Of a DNA stretch of 64,000 nucleotides, positions 9,349-20,659 are shown one piece after another (position 1 is the stretch's first letter; each line of letters begins with the position of its first letter). The notes below the pieces were generated by a model that made no database searches, had not been told where the DNA came from, and saw only the letters and a program-made list of their open reading frames with translations. The stretch is from Proteromonas lacertae. Its lineage: Eukaryota; Sar; Bigyra; Opalinata; Proteromonadidae. Where the stretch lies: NCBI GenBank assembly GCA_002245135.1, contig NGBS01000026.1, positions 1 to 64,000 of the forward strand, given 5' to 3'. The translations under genes were made by a program, and so were the position numbers.

Positions 9349-9594
9349 TATTATCTGTTTAATTTCTATTGCTATTAACCCTTACCATTTTCAATTACCT
9401 CAGCTTAATCAGCTTTTAACTTCACATAGCCATATTTCTCTTCAAAAGTTGATTCATAATGATATCCAAAACATAAAAAAACAATTCAATTTTGAAACTA
9501 ACAATTTACGATGATAAACATACTTTTCCATTGGTTCATTAATATTTCTAACTATATTGAACAACAATCAGTTGTTCTACAACATAAATCATAC
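9349..9594. other. Intergenic, no gene recognised
   Basis: The plus strand here stays open in one frame for about 50 codons beyond the AlkD-like stop, but composition and lack of a recognisable family argue against a gene. Downstream, the DNA changes abruptly into the left arm of the inverted duplication. Confidence 0.3.
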
Positions 9595-12474
9595 AAAAAT
9601 CACATTCAGTCTTGCTATATTTATTATTTCGATTCCACTTTACCCTTCAAATCCTAGGGACACACAGTTATCGTTTGAATATTCTTTCTTTCTTTTATTT
9701 GAGTATTATAAATTACATCTGTATATTCTTCTTTACAAATATTACACGAGTGAAGTATTTTGTCCTTTTTATTGTTAGTTTGAACAACATAAACTTCATG
9801 CCACTACTTTATTGTTTAAATTATCCCTTTTATATTTATGATATTAAATAATAAACAATACACATAAATATGTATTAAATTGTATTATGATGTATTAAAT
9901 TTTCTTGTTGTTTGATGATTATACATCCGAAATTTTATTGGAATCATTATTAATATATTCATTTATCGTAAGTTTGTAATTTATATCCACAAATGGAAGT
10001 AATTGAAAATTTGATAAGTCTAGAAATTCATCATTTATATCATCATAACATATGTAATATGCAAAAATAAATCACATAAGAGTATTATTGTCTTTATCAT
10101 ACCTTCTGCATATGAATTAAATCACATTTTAAGTTTTGGGTTATTCAAAATTTTGATAAAAATATAATTTCGTTATTTTTGTTATATATTTACATAAAGA
10201 TGATAATAAAAGTGAATAAAAGCATAAGAGAAGAAGGGTATTTTTTATATTTATTTTTATGATAGATTATGTCGAAAACTGGTTGAAAGTGGTTTTGGTG
10301 ATATAGAAGTGAAGATTGGAGATAATCGAATAATGTCAATCAAATCAATTTTAGTGAATGGAAATGAAACTGTAAAGAAACTGTTGTTAGATAGTGAGTT
10401 TGTAGGAGTTTTAGAGTTATATGAAGAAATCGAAGAAATTGGCTATTATGAGATGGAGAAATACTACAGTGGTGGTGAATTGATAATGTGTAAAGAGAGT
10501 GTGTGTGAAGTGTTGATGTTTTGTTTATGTTATTGTGAAAAAGAGATAATAAATGATTGTTATGAATTTGTGAAGAATAATATAGATGATGAAGTATTAA
10601 TGAAATTAATTCATATGTGTAATGTATTTGGTGGATGTTTGAGAGAGATAGAAGACTTGAAAAATATGGAAATAGAAAAGCGAGGATATAAATATTTACA
10701 TAAGAATGAATATTTGTTGAGATTAGAAATGAATAATTTGATGGAGATATTAAATATGAAAGATGTGATAATCGTGAATGAGTTATGGTTATTAAATCGT
10801 TTATTGGAATGGTATAAATTCCAAAAGAATGAGAAAGATAATAAAGAGATTAAAGCAGATTTTAAACAATTGATAGAAGAAGATATTGATGGTGAAAAAA
10901 TAAAAGAGAAAGAGATAGAAAAAGAGAATAAAGAAATGTTGAAAGAAATGAAAATAGAATTAAAGAAAAATGAATGTAAAAATCATATAGAAATATATTT
11001 AATAAAAGATGAAAGAATTCAAAATGTAATAATCAACAATTACAATGAAGATAATAAAGATGAAGAAGATTTTAATGAAGAAGAAAGAGGAATATTGGAT
11101 AAGATGAAAGAAGAAGAGTTAAGTGATGAAATAATGTGTATATTAGAAATGAATAAAATAAAAATGATGGAAATAGTATTGATGATAATGAAATATAAAA
11201 ATATGAAAATGGAAAGTATAAATACTAAAAATATATTTAAATAGAATATATCTCAAATATCGAAAAGAGAAATCTATTGGAAAGATTATGTATAGAATAT
11301 AATGAGAATAAAAGAAATCGAACAATGAAATGTTTATGTTTGTTTGTTGATGATAAAAAGAATATTTCAATAATAGAAGAAATATATGGAAAAGAAATTC
11401 TTTTTAGAATGTTGAATGAAGATAATTATTTAAACTCCAAATCTAAAGAATTATTAATGGAATATATAAAAGAGAATAAACTGAGTTTCGAAGAAGAAGA
11501 AGAAATGATTGTAATAATGAAAGATAAAGAATTATTGAAAGAATTAAAAACAAAAGAAATCACATCATTTTCATATCCTCAATCAGATTATTCATTTATA
11601 TTAGATGAAGAAATGTCAATAATTCCATTATTTGATGGAAATCGATGTGAATTTTCAATCAATCCTTCATTGCCAGATGGTTTAATGATAAATAAAGAAA
11701 ATGGAATAATTAATGGAAGAGTAGATAAAGAAATCGAAAAGAGAGAATATGAAATAAGTTGTAAGAATATTCTAAATGAAAAGAAATTCAAAATATCATT
11801 AGAGTTTGAAGAAGGAAAATTCACAGAATTAAACAAAAGTGATGGAATATCAATCTCAAATAATGGAAAATTAATAACAAATACAATTTATGGTTGTTAT
11901 CGCCATTGTTATTTGAATTTGAAAATGGAAAATGGAGTTTATCATATCAAATATCAATTTCATCAAAATGGTAATTATTATGATCATATGATGATAGGTT
12001 TATCAACTAATAATACATTTTCTGGTGATTATATTTTTGATAAATCAACAACATGTAATTATTATGCATGTAATGGTAAAAATAGAAATATTACTGAATA
12101 TTGTCATATTGGAAGAGTTGTTACTTCTAATCCAAATTTCAATAATCATGGAGATGGTTCAATTTATGAAGTGATTGTTGATATGAATAAAAGAGAATTT
12201 TGGATAAGTCATAATAATTCATCTCCAGTTTTACTTGTTAAAGATTTACCTTCTCCATTATATGCATATGCTGATTTATCCTTGGAATTCACATCACTTG
12301 AATTATTATCAGTTTCTCATCAAACAAGTTAGATAATAAGAATTTTTATAACATTTACATTTTCTATAATGTGTTGCTGTTTACTTAAAAAAGAATAAAA
12401 AATAAAAATAGTTTGAATTACTCTTTTCAAAGCATGATCCTCATTTTAATAAAAATAAAAATTAAAAGTGATGT
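9595..12474 (+). repeat. Left arm of a ~2.9 kb inverted duplication
   Basis: This segment is repeated in reverse orientation at 20,518-23,379. Outer edges are sharp (shared sequence begins at AAAAATCACATTC). The outer half, which is noncoding plus the first ~230 codons of the gene, is nearly identical. The inner half of the gene is clearly less alike. Weaker similarity continues inward to about 12,605 (partner about 20,385). It includes the 5' region and all exons of a BTB/SPRY-type gene. No transposase, terminal repeat or target duplication was seen, so a segmental duplication is the best description. Confidence 0.9.
10200..12332 (+). CDS. BTB/BACK-like protein with Ig-like and SPRY-like domains (left copy)
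   Basis: Three exons, 10200-10237, 10266-11215 and 11245-12332, with introns of 28 and 29 nt, encode 691 residues. The ATG at 10200 is chosen because it opens a small exon that joins in frame to a BTB-like core (GFGDIEVKIGDNRI). A helical BACK-like region with many Lys and Glu follows to about residue 430. Then comes a putative Ig domain of the He_PIG type (PSLPDGLMINKENGIINGRV, about residues 480-505) and a C-terminal SPRY-like domain (YEVIVDMNKREFW, PSPLYAY). BTB proteins with such partners often serve as Cullin-3 adaptors, and SPRY binds substrates; here that is inference. A second copy in reverse orientation lies at 20660-22774. Confidence 0.75.
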
Positions 12475-12970
12475 AGTAAGATTTTTATGTAATTGACTTC
12501 ATAATAGTTATGATAAGAAGTAATAAAAAGAATATAATAAAATGAGGAATAAATCCCATCAGATAACCATTTTTGTGTATTTGAAGTATTTGATGTTAAT
12601 TATTAGATATTGATTTGAATAATTTGATGTATATTTAGTAACTGAAAACACATCAACCTCCTATCAAATTGCTTTCAACAACACATTTTATACTTAAGTT
12701 CAGCTAATAGCATTTTTATAACTGAGTTTAGGAAAGAACGTCCTTTTACTTTTTTCTCTTTTGTCTTCTTTATTATTGTGGTGGATATTTCATATTTAAG
12801 CTAATCTCCTCAATCTTATAATTTATACGATATATATAACACTGATCAAGTGAGAAAATATCATATTGTACTTTTTATAGTTTTATAAATATTCCATAAA
12901 ATAATATATAACATTATTTCTTTTAAGGAAGTTAATTTTTATTATTTTTATAAGCGTAAAATTAACAAAT
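12333..12970. other. Intergenic: end of duplication arm and convergent gene ends
   Basis: It holds the inner edge of the left arm (to 12,474), then about 130 nt with weaker similarity to 20,385-20,518 in reverse orientation, then AT-rich DNA without recognisable features. The flanking genes converge on it, so it contains the 3' regions of both. Confidence 0.4.
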
Positions 12971-14442
12971 TTAATTTGCTTTAGTTTTCTTCTTTTTTGG
13001 ATATTGAACTGTAATAAATCTACCATTGATATTTATTCCATTCAATCTTTTAACAGCTTCATCTACACATTTTTCATCTTTAAAATTGACATATGCATAG
13101 TCTGGAACATCTCTGTTCTTTTGTCGAAATATTTTCAGCGAATGAATCTCACCTATTCTTCCAAATACTTCTTTCAAATCTTCTTCTTTTACTGCATCTG
13201 TCAAACATCCTATAAATACTGTATTGAGATGAAGTTTCTCTCTTGTTCTTTTCCCAATTTCTATAGATATTATTTTGTGATTATATTCTCTATCTGATAA
13301 ATCACAATATGCTTGCTTAGCTAAATCATCATTTTGAAAATAAACTTCATATTCGTTTTCATTTAACAAGGGATTTATACTTTTGATTTTATATTTGCTG
13401 AATATGAACTCTATTTCTTTTTTTGTTAAATTCTTTATTATCAAAGGAGTATTTATTGCATAAATTGAATTACATAATGCATTAATCTTTTGCTTTTCTT
13501 TTTCTTTTTCTTCTTCTTCTAATTGCATAGGTAATAAAGGAATTGATATAGCTTCAGATTGCAATGGAGAAGGAGGAGAAGGATTAACAGATGAAATATC
13601 TTTATCATTTTCATCTATGACAAGTCTTATCTTCATTCTATCTATTTCACTATCTTGTAGTAAGTTTATTGCATTTTTTTTGCCTTCTTCATCTTCGAAT
13701 ATTATTATTGCTCTATTTCTCTCGCTATTATCATTTGATTCTTCAATTATTATGGATTTAGTTTCTCCACATACACTTAAAATATTCGCCATCTTCTCTG
13801 TAGTGGTTGCTAAAGATAGATTTTCGATTATTAGTTCATTTGGATCTTTATACATATATACTTTTATTTTTTCATCTTTTAATCTTTTATCATTAAATTT
13901 ATGTATTGCTTTTATTGCTGATTCTTTATTGGAATATTTAACTGTTGCTGATCTTTTTGAAGATTCATTATTAATTTCTACAGATTCTATATTACCAACA
14001 ATACCAAATACATCAGATAATAATCTTTCATCGCATTTATCATTCAAATTATCAACTTTAACACAATATAACCTTCTATTTTCATTCTCTATATCACTTT
14101 CACTTTCACTTTCACTACTACTTTCATTTTCACTACTATCTTCTTCTCTTACATATTTTCGTTTGTATTGCTTACGTTTTGGTTTTATACTGTCACTTTC
14201 TTGTCGTTTCTCTTCATATACGATTGGTGGTGGTATTTGCATATAGGATTCATTATCATAATACTGTATATTGTGATAATTATGATATGATATAGGATTA
14301 TATGATGTTGAATAATCTATATATTCATAATTTCTCTCATATTTTTGACTTTCTTGTTGCTTAGTGGATATTACATCCGTGTATCTTGTTGTTGTCAAGT
14401 TATTATCTATAAATTAAACATTAGAACATCATATATACTCAT
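12971..14442 (-). CDS. Four-RRM RNA-binding protein
   Basis: Two exons encode 479 residues. The first exon is only the four bases ATGA (14442-14439), followed by a 32-nt intron (14407-14438); without it the long frame has no ATG near its start. Residues 1-105 are Tyr/Ser/Glu-rich and probably disordered, with an Arg/Lys patch and a Ser/Glu run. Then come four RRM-type folds at about 110-185, 190-265, 320-390 and 395-472. The last is the most canonical (TVFIGCL as RNP2 and YAYVNF as RNP1); the first and third are divergent. This layout is typical of pre-mRNA or polyadenylate-binding factors, but no specific orthologue is evident. The tail is Lys-rich (PKKKKTK). Confidence 0.8.
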
Positions 14443-15030
14443 TTTAACTCAACTTTCAAATTACCATACAAAAGAATTTATGATTGGACAACCATTTCAA
14501 TAGATTCTATTGATGTTTGTGCCGATATTATACCAATAAAGATCCTCAAATAATCCACTGATATATTATCTTCATCTAATCTGCAAATCTATATGAAGGT
14601 GTATAATCTAAAATTTATCTATAGGATAGTTATTTTATACATATTATCCTATTACCATTTAATACTATATTTTAAACAGACATATTAGCTATATATAGGA
14701 ATTTATGGTAAGTTAATGACAGTTGCATACTATTGTAATTTTAATATTATCTGTTGTTCAGGTAGATATAAAATAAGGTATATTCTAACACCAAATAGCA
14801 TATATTAATCTAAACCTTGAAATACATAGTTACCACTTTTTCATCATAATATGAGTAAGATAATGATTATTTAACTTCATCATAACACCATTTCATAATA
14901 TGTAAGCGTAATTCTTACCACAACACGAAATATTCTATTTTGAATAATGATTCAAGCTTTATTTCAAGCTTTTTCTATCATTACATCACTATACATCCCA
15001 CAAACAACATATAATCAATAAAAATAATAT
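14443..15030. other. Intergenic, nothing recognised
   Basis: AT-rich DNA without supported coding potential. One 8-bp inverted repeat, ATAGGATA...TATCCTAT, is present at about 14,620-14,655. It separates the promoter side of the four-RRM gene from the 3' end of the WDR93-like gene. Confidence 0.3.
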
Positions 15031-15615
15031 TTAAACATTTAAAATAGATTTGAAATATTTATTTCTTATTTTAGTTGGAACATCTTCTCTATAATTATTA
15101 TGACTAATTTTCACTTTTTCTTCATAGTAATTTAAATTAAACTTATAATCAGGAGTATTAGCTTGAATTGGAGCTAAAATTTCGTTGGTCAATTTTGAAG
15201 TAACTGTTTTATTGGTCGTAGAACTTGTTATACTTGTTCTGGACAATTTACTTCTCCTTCTACTACTTCCTATTAATGAACTTCTTCTAGAACTTCCTGG
15301 ACTATTTATATTATATATAAATAAATATATATATATATATACTTTAAATTATACTTCATTTCAGCTGGTATATCGATTGTATTAATGATTTTACTTACAT
15401 CATAATCACTGGATAATCTTTCACTAACATTCAGTCGTTTAAACAATTTTATAGCAATTATTGAGTTATGATATTGATTACAACCTCTGAATATTGTAGG
15501 ATAAAGTGTACATAAGAAATCAGTCCATTGATATATTGATATTCTCATATTATTACTTTCATTATTAATTAATACAAACACATTGTTGTTTAATTCGTGT
15601 AATGAATTTATCTAA

Positions 15616-15646
<31 letters not shown>

Positions 15647-17479
15647 TAATACATTAGGATTATTACAGAATGAATAACCAGCACTTCTTGATGCTAATAA
15701 AAATCCTACTAATCCACCTTGATCTAAATCTAATACAAATAATTCATTCTTATCACTCAACAAAAATAATATTGGCATTTCACTTAATCCAACACAATTT
15801 ATTATATTACCATGTAAACTACTTGACCAATACTTTAAACTAACACTGCTTACTGTTTTACTTAAATCATATTGGAATATTCTTCCTTCTTCATTTAAAC
15901 CAATTAAATGTTGATCTTTATATAAATAACAGCACTTTACTACACTTCCCATACTTTCACATATTCTTTCTATACAATGTAATCTTAAATCATAAATTAA
16001 TAACAATCCACTTTCTAAACCAAAACATACTTTACTTTTTTCATCATTTATGGAATAACAACTTATATTACCACTAATTTCACTACATGATGAATACTTT
16101 AAATCATCTTTCAATTCTGTGTTGATATTCACTAAATCAATACCATCACCATATTTGAAGATTAAATTCTTTCCTTTCCAAAATACTATAAATTCCACTC
16201 TTTCTTTATTGAAACTAGAACTATTAATAATTACAGTTGGAACTGGGAATTCTCTTCCTTCATAACTTTCTATTGAAGTTTTATTCTCATTTACTTCTCC
16301 ATCTTTTTTATTGGGACTTTTCTTTGCATTCTTTGCTGGTTTTGCTGGTTTGGGGGTTTTGGGAGTTTTGGGGGTCTTTCTACCACCTTTAGGTGATGAT
16401 GTATCTTCTTTTGTTTCTTCTTCTTCATTTCTTGGCTCTTTTGCTACGATTGTTCCTATTGAAACAGGAGGTAATATCTTATAACATAATTCTAATTCTA
16501 TTTTTTTATCTTTTATATTGATTTTATATAGTTGGTATTCTGGTTTTGTTGATGTAATTATACAATATTTACCATAACTATGAATATAGCCATTTACATT
16601 TTCAAATTGAATTTTATCACTATTAACCCATTCATTAGCTATCATATCATAATATATTAATGAAAAGGAAGTGTTTGTATTTACAATAGGTGTTGCTTTT
16701 TCTTCTTCTTTTTTAATTGTTTTTTTCTCTGATTCTGGTCTTTCAGATTCATTATTGTTATTGTTGTTATTACCCTTTTCATTTCCTCCTATCAATAAAT
16801 ATAATATATTATCATAAAAACAGGATGTTATCCAACTAATATTCTCATATACATTGGATGTATCAGTATTTACTGATATTGGAGCATCATTATCAATATA
16901 ATATAGAGAAATTTTACTTGATTGATGAGCATATATAATAGTTTTGCTTTCTTTATTAGTTTCTATTACAGTTAATGGATCTTCATCATGTCTATGAGAT
17001 GTTGATGGTTGTACATAGTGTAGCTCTTTAGCTGATAAAGGACCATGGAATGTACCTGCTAACTTTTCTTTCGAATCGAGATATCTCCAAAGTCCATCAA
17101 TTATATCTTCTTCTAATACCTTTTGTATTCTTCTAAACGGTTGAGGGAGAGGATCGTGATGAAAATCTGGATCTAAATAACCATCTGGTACTCCGACATT
17201 CAACACATGTACGAATTTATCTAATAGAAAACAACCATTAGGATGAATAAATGTGTTTGTAAGAGAAATTTTGTCTGCTTGTGTCATTTTAAAACCTATT
17301 TCATCAAAAAACATCAATGCATGTTTATAAACTAATCGTTTATCATTTAATGAAGAGTTCTAGACATATATCATAAAAATGTATACATTAAAGAAGTCTC
17401 GAATATTTATTTGTTTCTTCAAATATGTTAATTGGATTCTCCTTATAAAATCAGGTAGATTCTCATCCACTTGTGACAT
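15031..17479 (-). CDS. WDR93-like (ciliary) WD-repeat protein
   Basis: Four exons give 779 residues; introns are 17360-17386, 15612-15652 and 15302-15342. The N-terminus (about 1-80) is a degenerate EF-hand-like helical region (ALMFFDEIGFKMTQAD). It is followed by a segment LPQPFRRIQKVLEEDI that resembles the signature of WDR93, a protein of the ciliary central apparatus. The middle carries weak beta-propeller blades (CFGLESGLLLIYDL, LIGLNEEGRIFQYDL) interrupted by low-complexity inserts: an Asn run and a Lys/Pro/Thr-rich stretch with repeated TPKTPKTPKPAKPAKNA-like units. The C-terminus is Ser/Arg/Thr-rich. The start ATG at 17477-17479 lies 67 nt from a divergent gene. The WDR93 assignment is moderate. 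Confidence 0.6.
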
Positions 17480-17546
17480 ATTCCAAAAAAATCAAAATAA
17501 AACGATTTGACAATTAACACATGTTCATTGCTAGAAATCTTTAAGA
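17480..17546. promoter_or_regulatory. 67-nt divergent intergenic region
   Basis: Only 67 nt separate the start codons of the WDR93-like gene and the PX-PH-kinase gene. Both promoters must lie here or overlap the genes. No specific motif stands out. Confidence 0.4.
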
Positions 17547-20216
17547 ATGAGTAACACACCACCAATAGTACCTGGGCTTACAATCAATGTAACATTTACT
17601 GAGACATCTAAAGATCCTGAGACTGGCAAACCGATAACGTTATATTCTCTAGATATAATTGATAATGGTAAGTACAAAGTAGTAAAAGTGAGATATAGAA
17701 TGTATGAATATTAGTGTATATAATTTAGTGTTCTGTTACTAAATCAAAAAGTGAGAATGTCTTTAAACGTAATTCGTCGAAGTGATTTACTATCAGCCCT
17801 TCCCAAACTTCCAGCTAAGCGGTTCTTCAAAAATCTAACTCCAGAAGTGATAAGATCAAGAAAACAAGCAATATCTGAGTTTATGAAAGTATATTGATAG
17901 AATAATTGATGTTAATTATAGAGTTTAGCAGAAATAGCTTGTGAAGAACCTTCCATTCATAGATTAGTAACAAATTTACTAGCTGAAGTAGATCAAACTG
18001 ATAAGTATAGAATTGAATTAATAAATTGAATATAGAGAATTTAAAGAGAAGAGTCGTAGCAGAGGTTCATCGATAGAGAATATGGACATAATCGTATATA
18101 AAGGTACATTATACATGATGAATATAAAAAAGTTGAATTATGAATGGGTTAAAAGATTTGTATTTTTAAAGAATGATAAATTATATTTATATTCTCCAAG
18201 TGGTTCAACTTTGTTATCAGTAATCGATCTAAGTGTAGGAGGTTGTGTTGGATTTATTCCTGCTTCTTCAATTCCAAATTATAATTCCAATTCCGATGCA
18301 AGATGTATTTTATTATCATTACCATTTAACTGTAAGTTTTATATTACTTGTGAGAGTTTAACTGAACAAAATGAATGGGTTAAAGAGATAAAATCTATTT
18401 TGACATATTATAATACAAATGCTGTTGTATTAGGTGATTTTGAATATGTATTTATATATTTATATAATGAATGATAGTGTGATCCAATTGAATTTGCCTC
18501 AAGTGAAGAAACAATCGCAATTCCAACTGAAAATTACAGTGTCGATTATGAAGTAACAACAATAATAGCGAAAACAGATAAAGAAATAATTTACAATGGT
18601 ACTGTATATGGAATAGATGCAATAATTAAACAAATTAATATTCCATTATCAATAGAGAATCAGAAAGTGGTTGATTTAGGTAATTCATTATATCAAGTAT
18701 GCTATTATTATCATTATTATTATTGTATTACTATAGTTACGTCATCCTAATATATTATTATTATATAACATCAATTGGAATCCTCCTGTAATTCAAATAG
18801 TAACAGAGAAATGTAGTGGTTATACATTATATGATTTTATTCATATAAATAATAATGCATTTGATGGAATGACAATAATAAAAATATTAAAAGAAATATG
18901 TTTTGCATTATTATATCTATGGAATGCTAGAAAGACAATATATAGAAGAGAATTATCATCACATTCAATATATTATACAAATGAGAATCAATTGAAATTA
19001 ACAGATTATGGTTATACATCAACAGCTTCGTATATATTTATTATATATATGAAATAGTGAAGAAAATCAATTTATATTAAAAGCTTTATCTCGACCTCAT
19101 GTTCCAATATCTAATGATGATGATAGTGATAGTTTCTTATGGATAGCTCCTGAGATATTAATGGAACAACAATACTGTGAATATTGTGATGTATATTCAT
19201 TTGGAATAATTATTACTGAGTTACTTACATATAATGTTCCTTATAATTATACAAAAGAGAATGAGAATGCAATTTTAGGCAATATTATAAATGAAGGATT
19301 AACTCCATTATTACCTAGTTGGAAAGGTAATGAATTAAGCGAATCTACAATTGGTAAATCATTATGTTATTTAACAAAAGATTGCTTAAGTCGAGATACA
19401 TCAAATAGACCATCTATTAATGAAATTGTATTTATATATATATATATATTGTATTATTTGATTGATTAGATTTCATCATTAAATGCAATTGATATGAATC
19501 CCATAAAATCATTTCATGAAATAGAAATGCCAATGCTAATTGAAGGATTTGATAATTTAGATGAAAATTATAAATTACGAAGTTGTAAAACATTATCTAA
19601 ATATAGTGATGATTGTTTACAATCAATAGTAATTGGTTCTTTAACATCCAACGATCTAGGCCAATATCATTCAGCCATAATAGTTCGATTAAGTCATATA
19701 ATGGATAGTTGTAAAGTAAAAGTAGATCAACAATCTGTAGATGCAAATGATTATAACTTGTTAAATATTTGTAGTCGAAGTATTTATAGTTATATTCGAT
19801 GTTGTGATACTTCAATAAGTGAAGATGATACTCATATAATATTACCTCATTTATTTGAAATAATATACATATTAAGTAGAAATCATTATTTGCATAAAGA
19901 TATAAAGTCAATTCTACATATAAATGGATTAAGTTTGTTGTATATATCATTATATATAACATCTTCCTATCAAGAAGTAGTAAGAAATCTAGAAAGTATT
20001 ATATCTTTATATCATAATGAAAGTGATTTAAAATCGTTTATAATAATGTTATGCCCATATATTAATAATAAGATATTATTTAGTGAAGAATTATGTAATG
20101 ATGAAAAATGGAATAGAATAATACACAGTATAGATTTTAGTGAATTAGACAATTACAATAACAAATTGATAATAACTAAAATATTTGATCTATTTGGTCA
20201 ATTGAAAAATATATAG
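17547..20216 (+). CDS. PX-PH-protein kinase-like protein, probable pseudokinase
   Basis: Eight exons (introns at 17702-17728, 17889-17921, 18005-18035, 18448-18477, 18697-18736, 19030-19057 and 19428-19469) encode 812 residues. Residues about 5-140 form a PX domain with the typical end LPKLPAKRFFKNL followed by an EFM-type helix, expected to bind phosphoinositides. Residues 150-265 form a PH domain ending in a Trp-containing helix (TEQNEWVKEI). Residues about 290-565 are kinase-like: the Lys of subdomain II (AIIKQI), a DYG in place of DFG, and an intact WIAPEIL. However, the catalytic HRD is replaced (RREL), so catalysis is doubtful. The last 245 residues look helical and repeat-like. The protein probably acts at endosomal or plasma membranes as a scaffold; this is inference from the domains. 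Confidence 0.8.
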
Positions 20217-20659
20217 ATTATTATTTTTTTTTCTCATTATGTTGTTTGTTGATGAGTTACAAATGATAAGGATATGTACTGAGAAAAAAATAAAAATAGT
20301 CTTGTCCTTTATGTTGTTATGAATAACTAAATGCATAATTAACATTATTAAAACACAACTTTAGCTAATTTGTTATATGTAAGGTAAATAACATCAAACA
20401 CGCCTATAATATACAAAATTGGTTATCTGTTATTTTTTCTTTATTATTTCACTATATTCTTAGTAGCACTCCTTATTATAACTATCATAAGGTCAAATAT
20501 ATACAAAATAAATAATCACATCACTTTTAATTTTGATTTTTATTAAAATGAGGATCATGCTTTGAAAAGAGTAATTCAAACTATTTTTATTTTTTATTCT
20601 TTTTTAAGTAAACAGCAACACATTATAAAGAATGTAAATGTAATAAAAATTCTTATTAT
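20217..20659. other. Intergenic: convergent gene ends and inner edge of right arm
   Basis: It contains the 3' regions of two convergent genes. From about 20,385 it resembles 12,475-12,605 in reverse orientation at modest identity, and from 20,518 it belongs to the highly similar arm. Nothing else was recognised. Confidence 0.4.

Noticed and set aside
9236-9514. 92-codon frame overlapping the AlkD-like tail and running into intergenic DNA
   Set aside because: Its first part is a frame-shifted reading of the Lys/Glu tail. The rest shows no family and no splice support.
9612-9851. 79-codon open frame in the left arm, mirrored at 23,123-23,362
   Set aside because: Phe/Ile/Tyr-rich low-complexity reading that lies antisense to the more protein-like stretch at 23,171-23,350. 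Its presence in both arms only reflects the duplication.
13617-14246. 209-codon plus-strand frame rich in Ser and Leu
   Set aside because: Antisense shadow of the four-RRM gene caused by Glu/Ser codons on the real strand.
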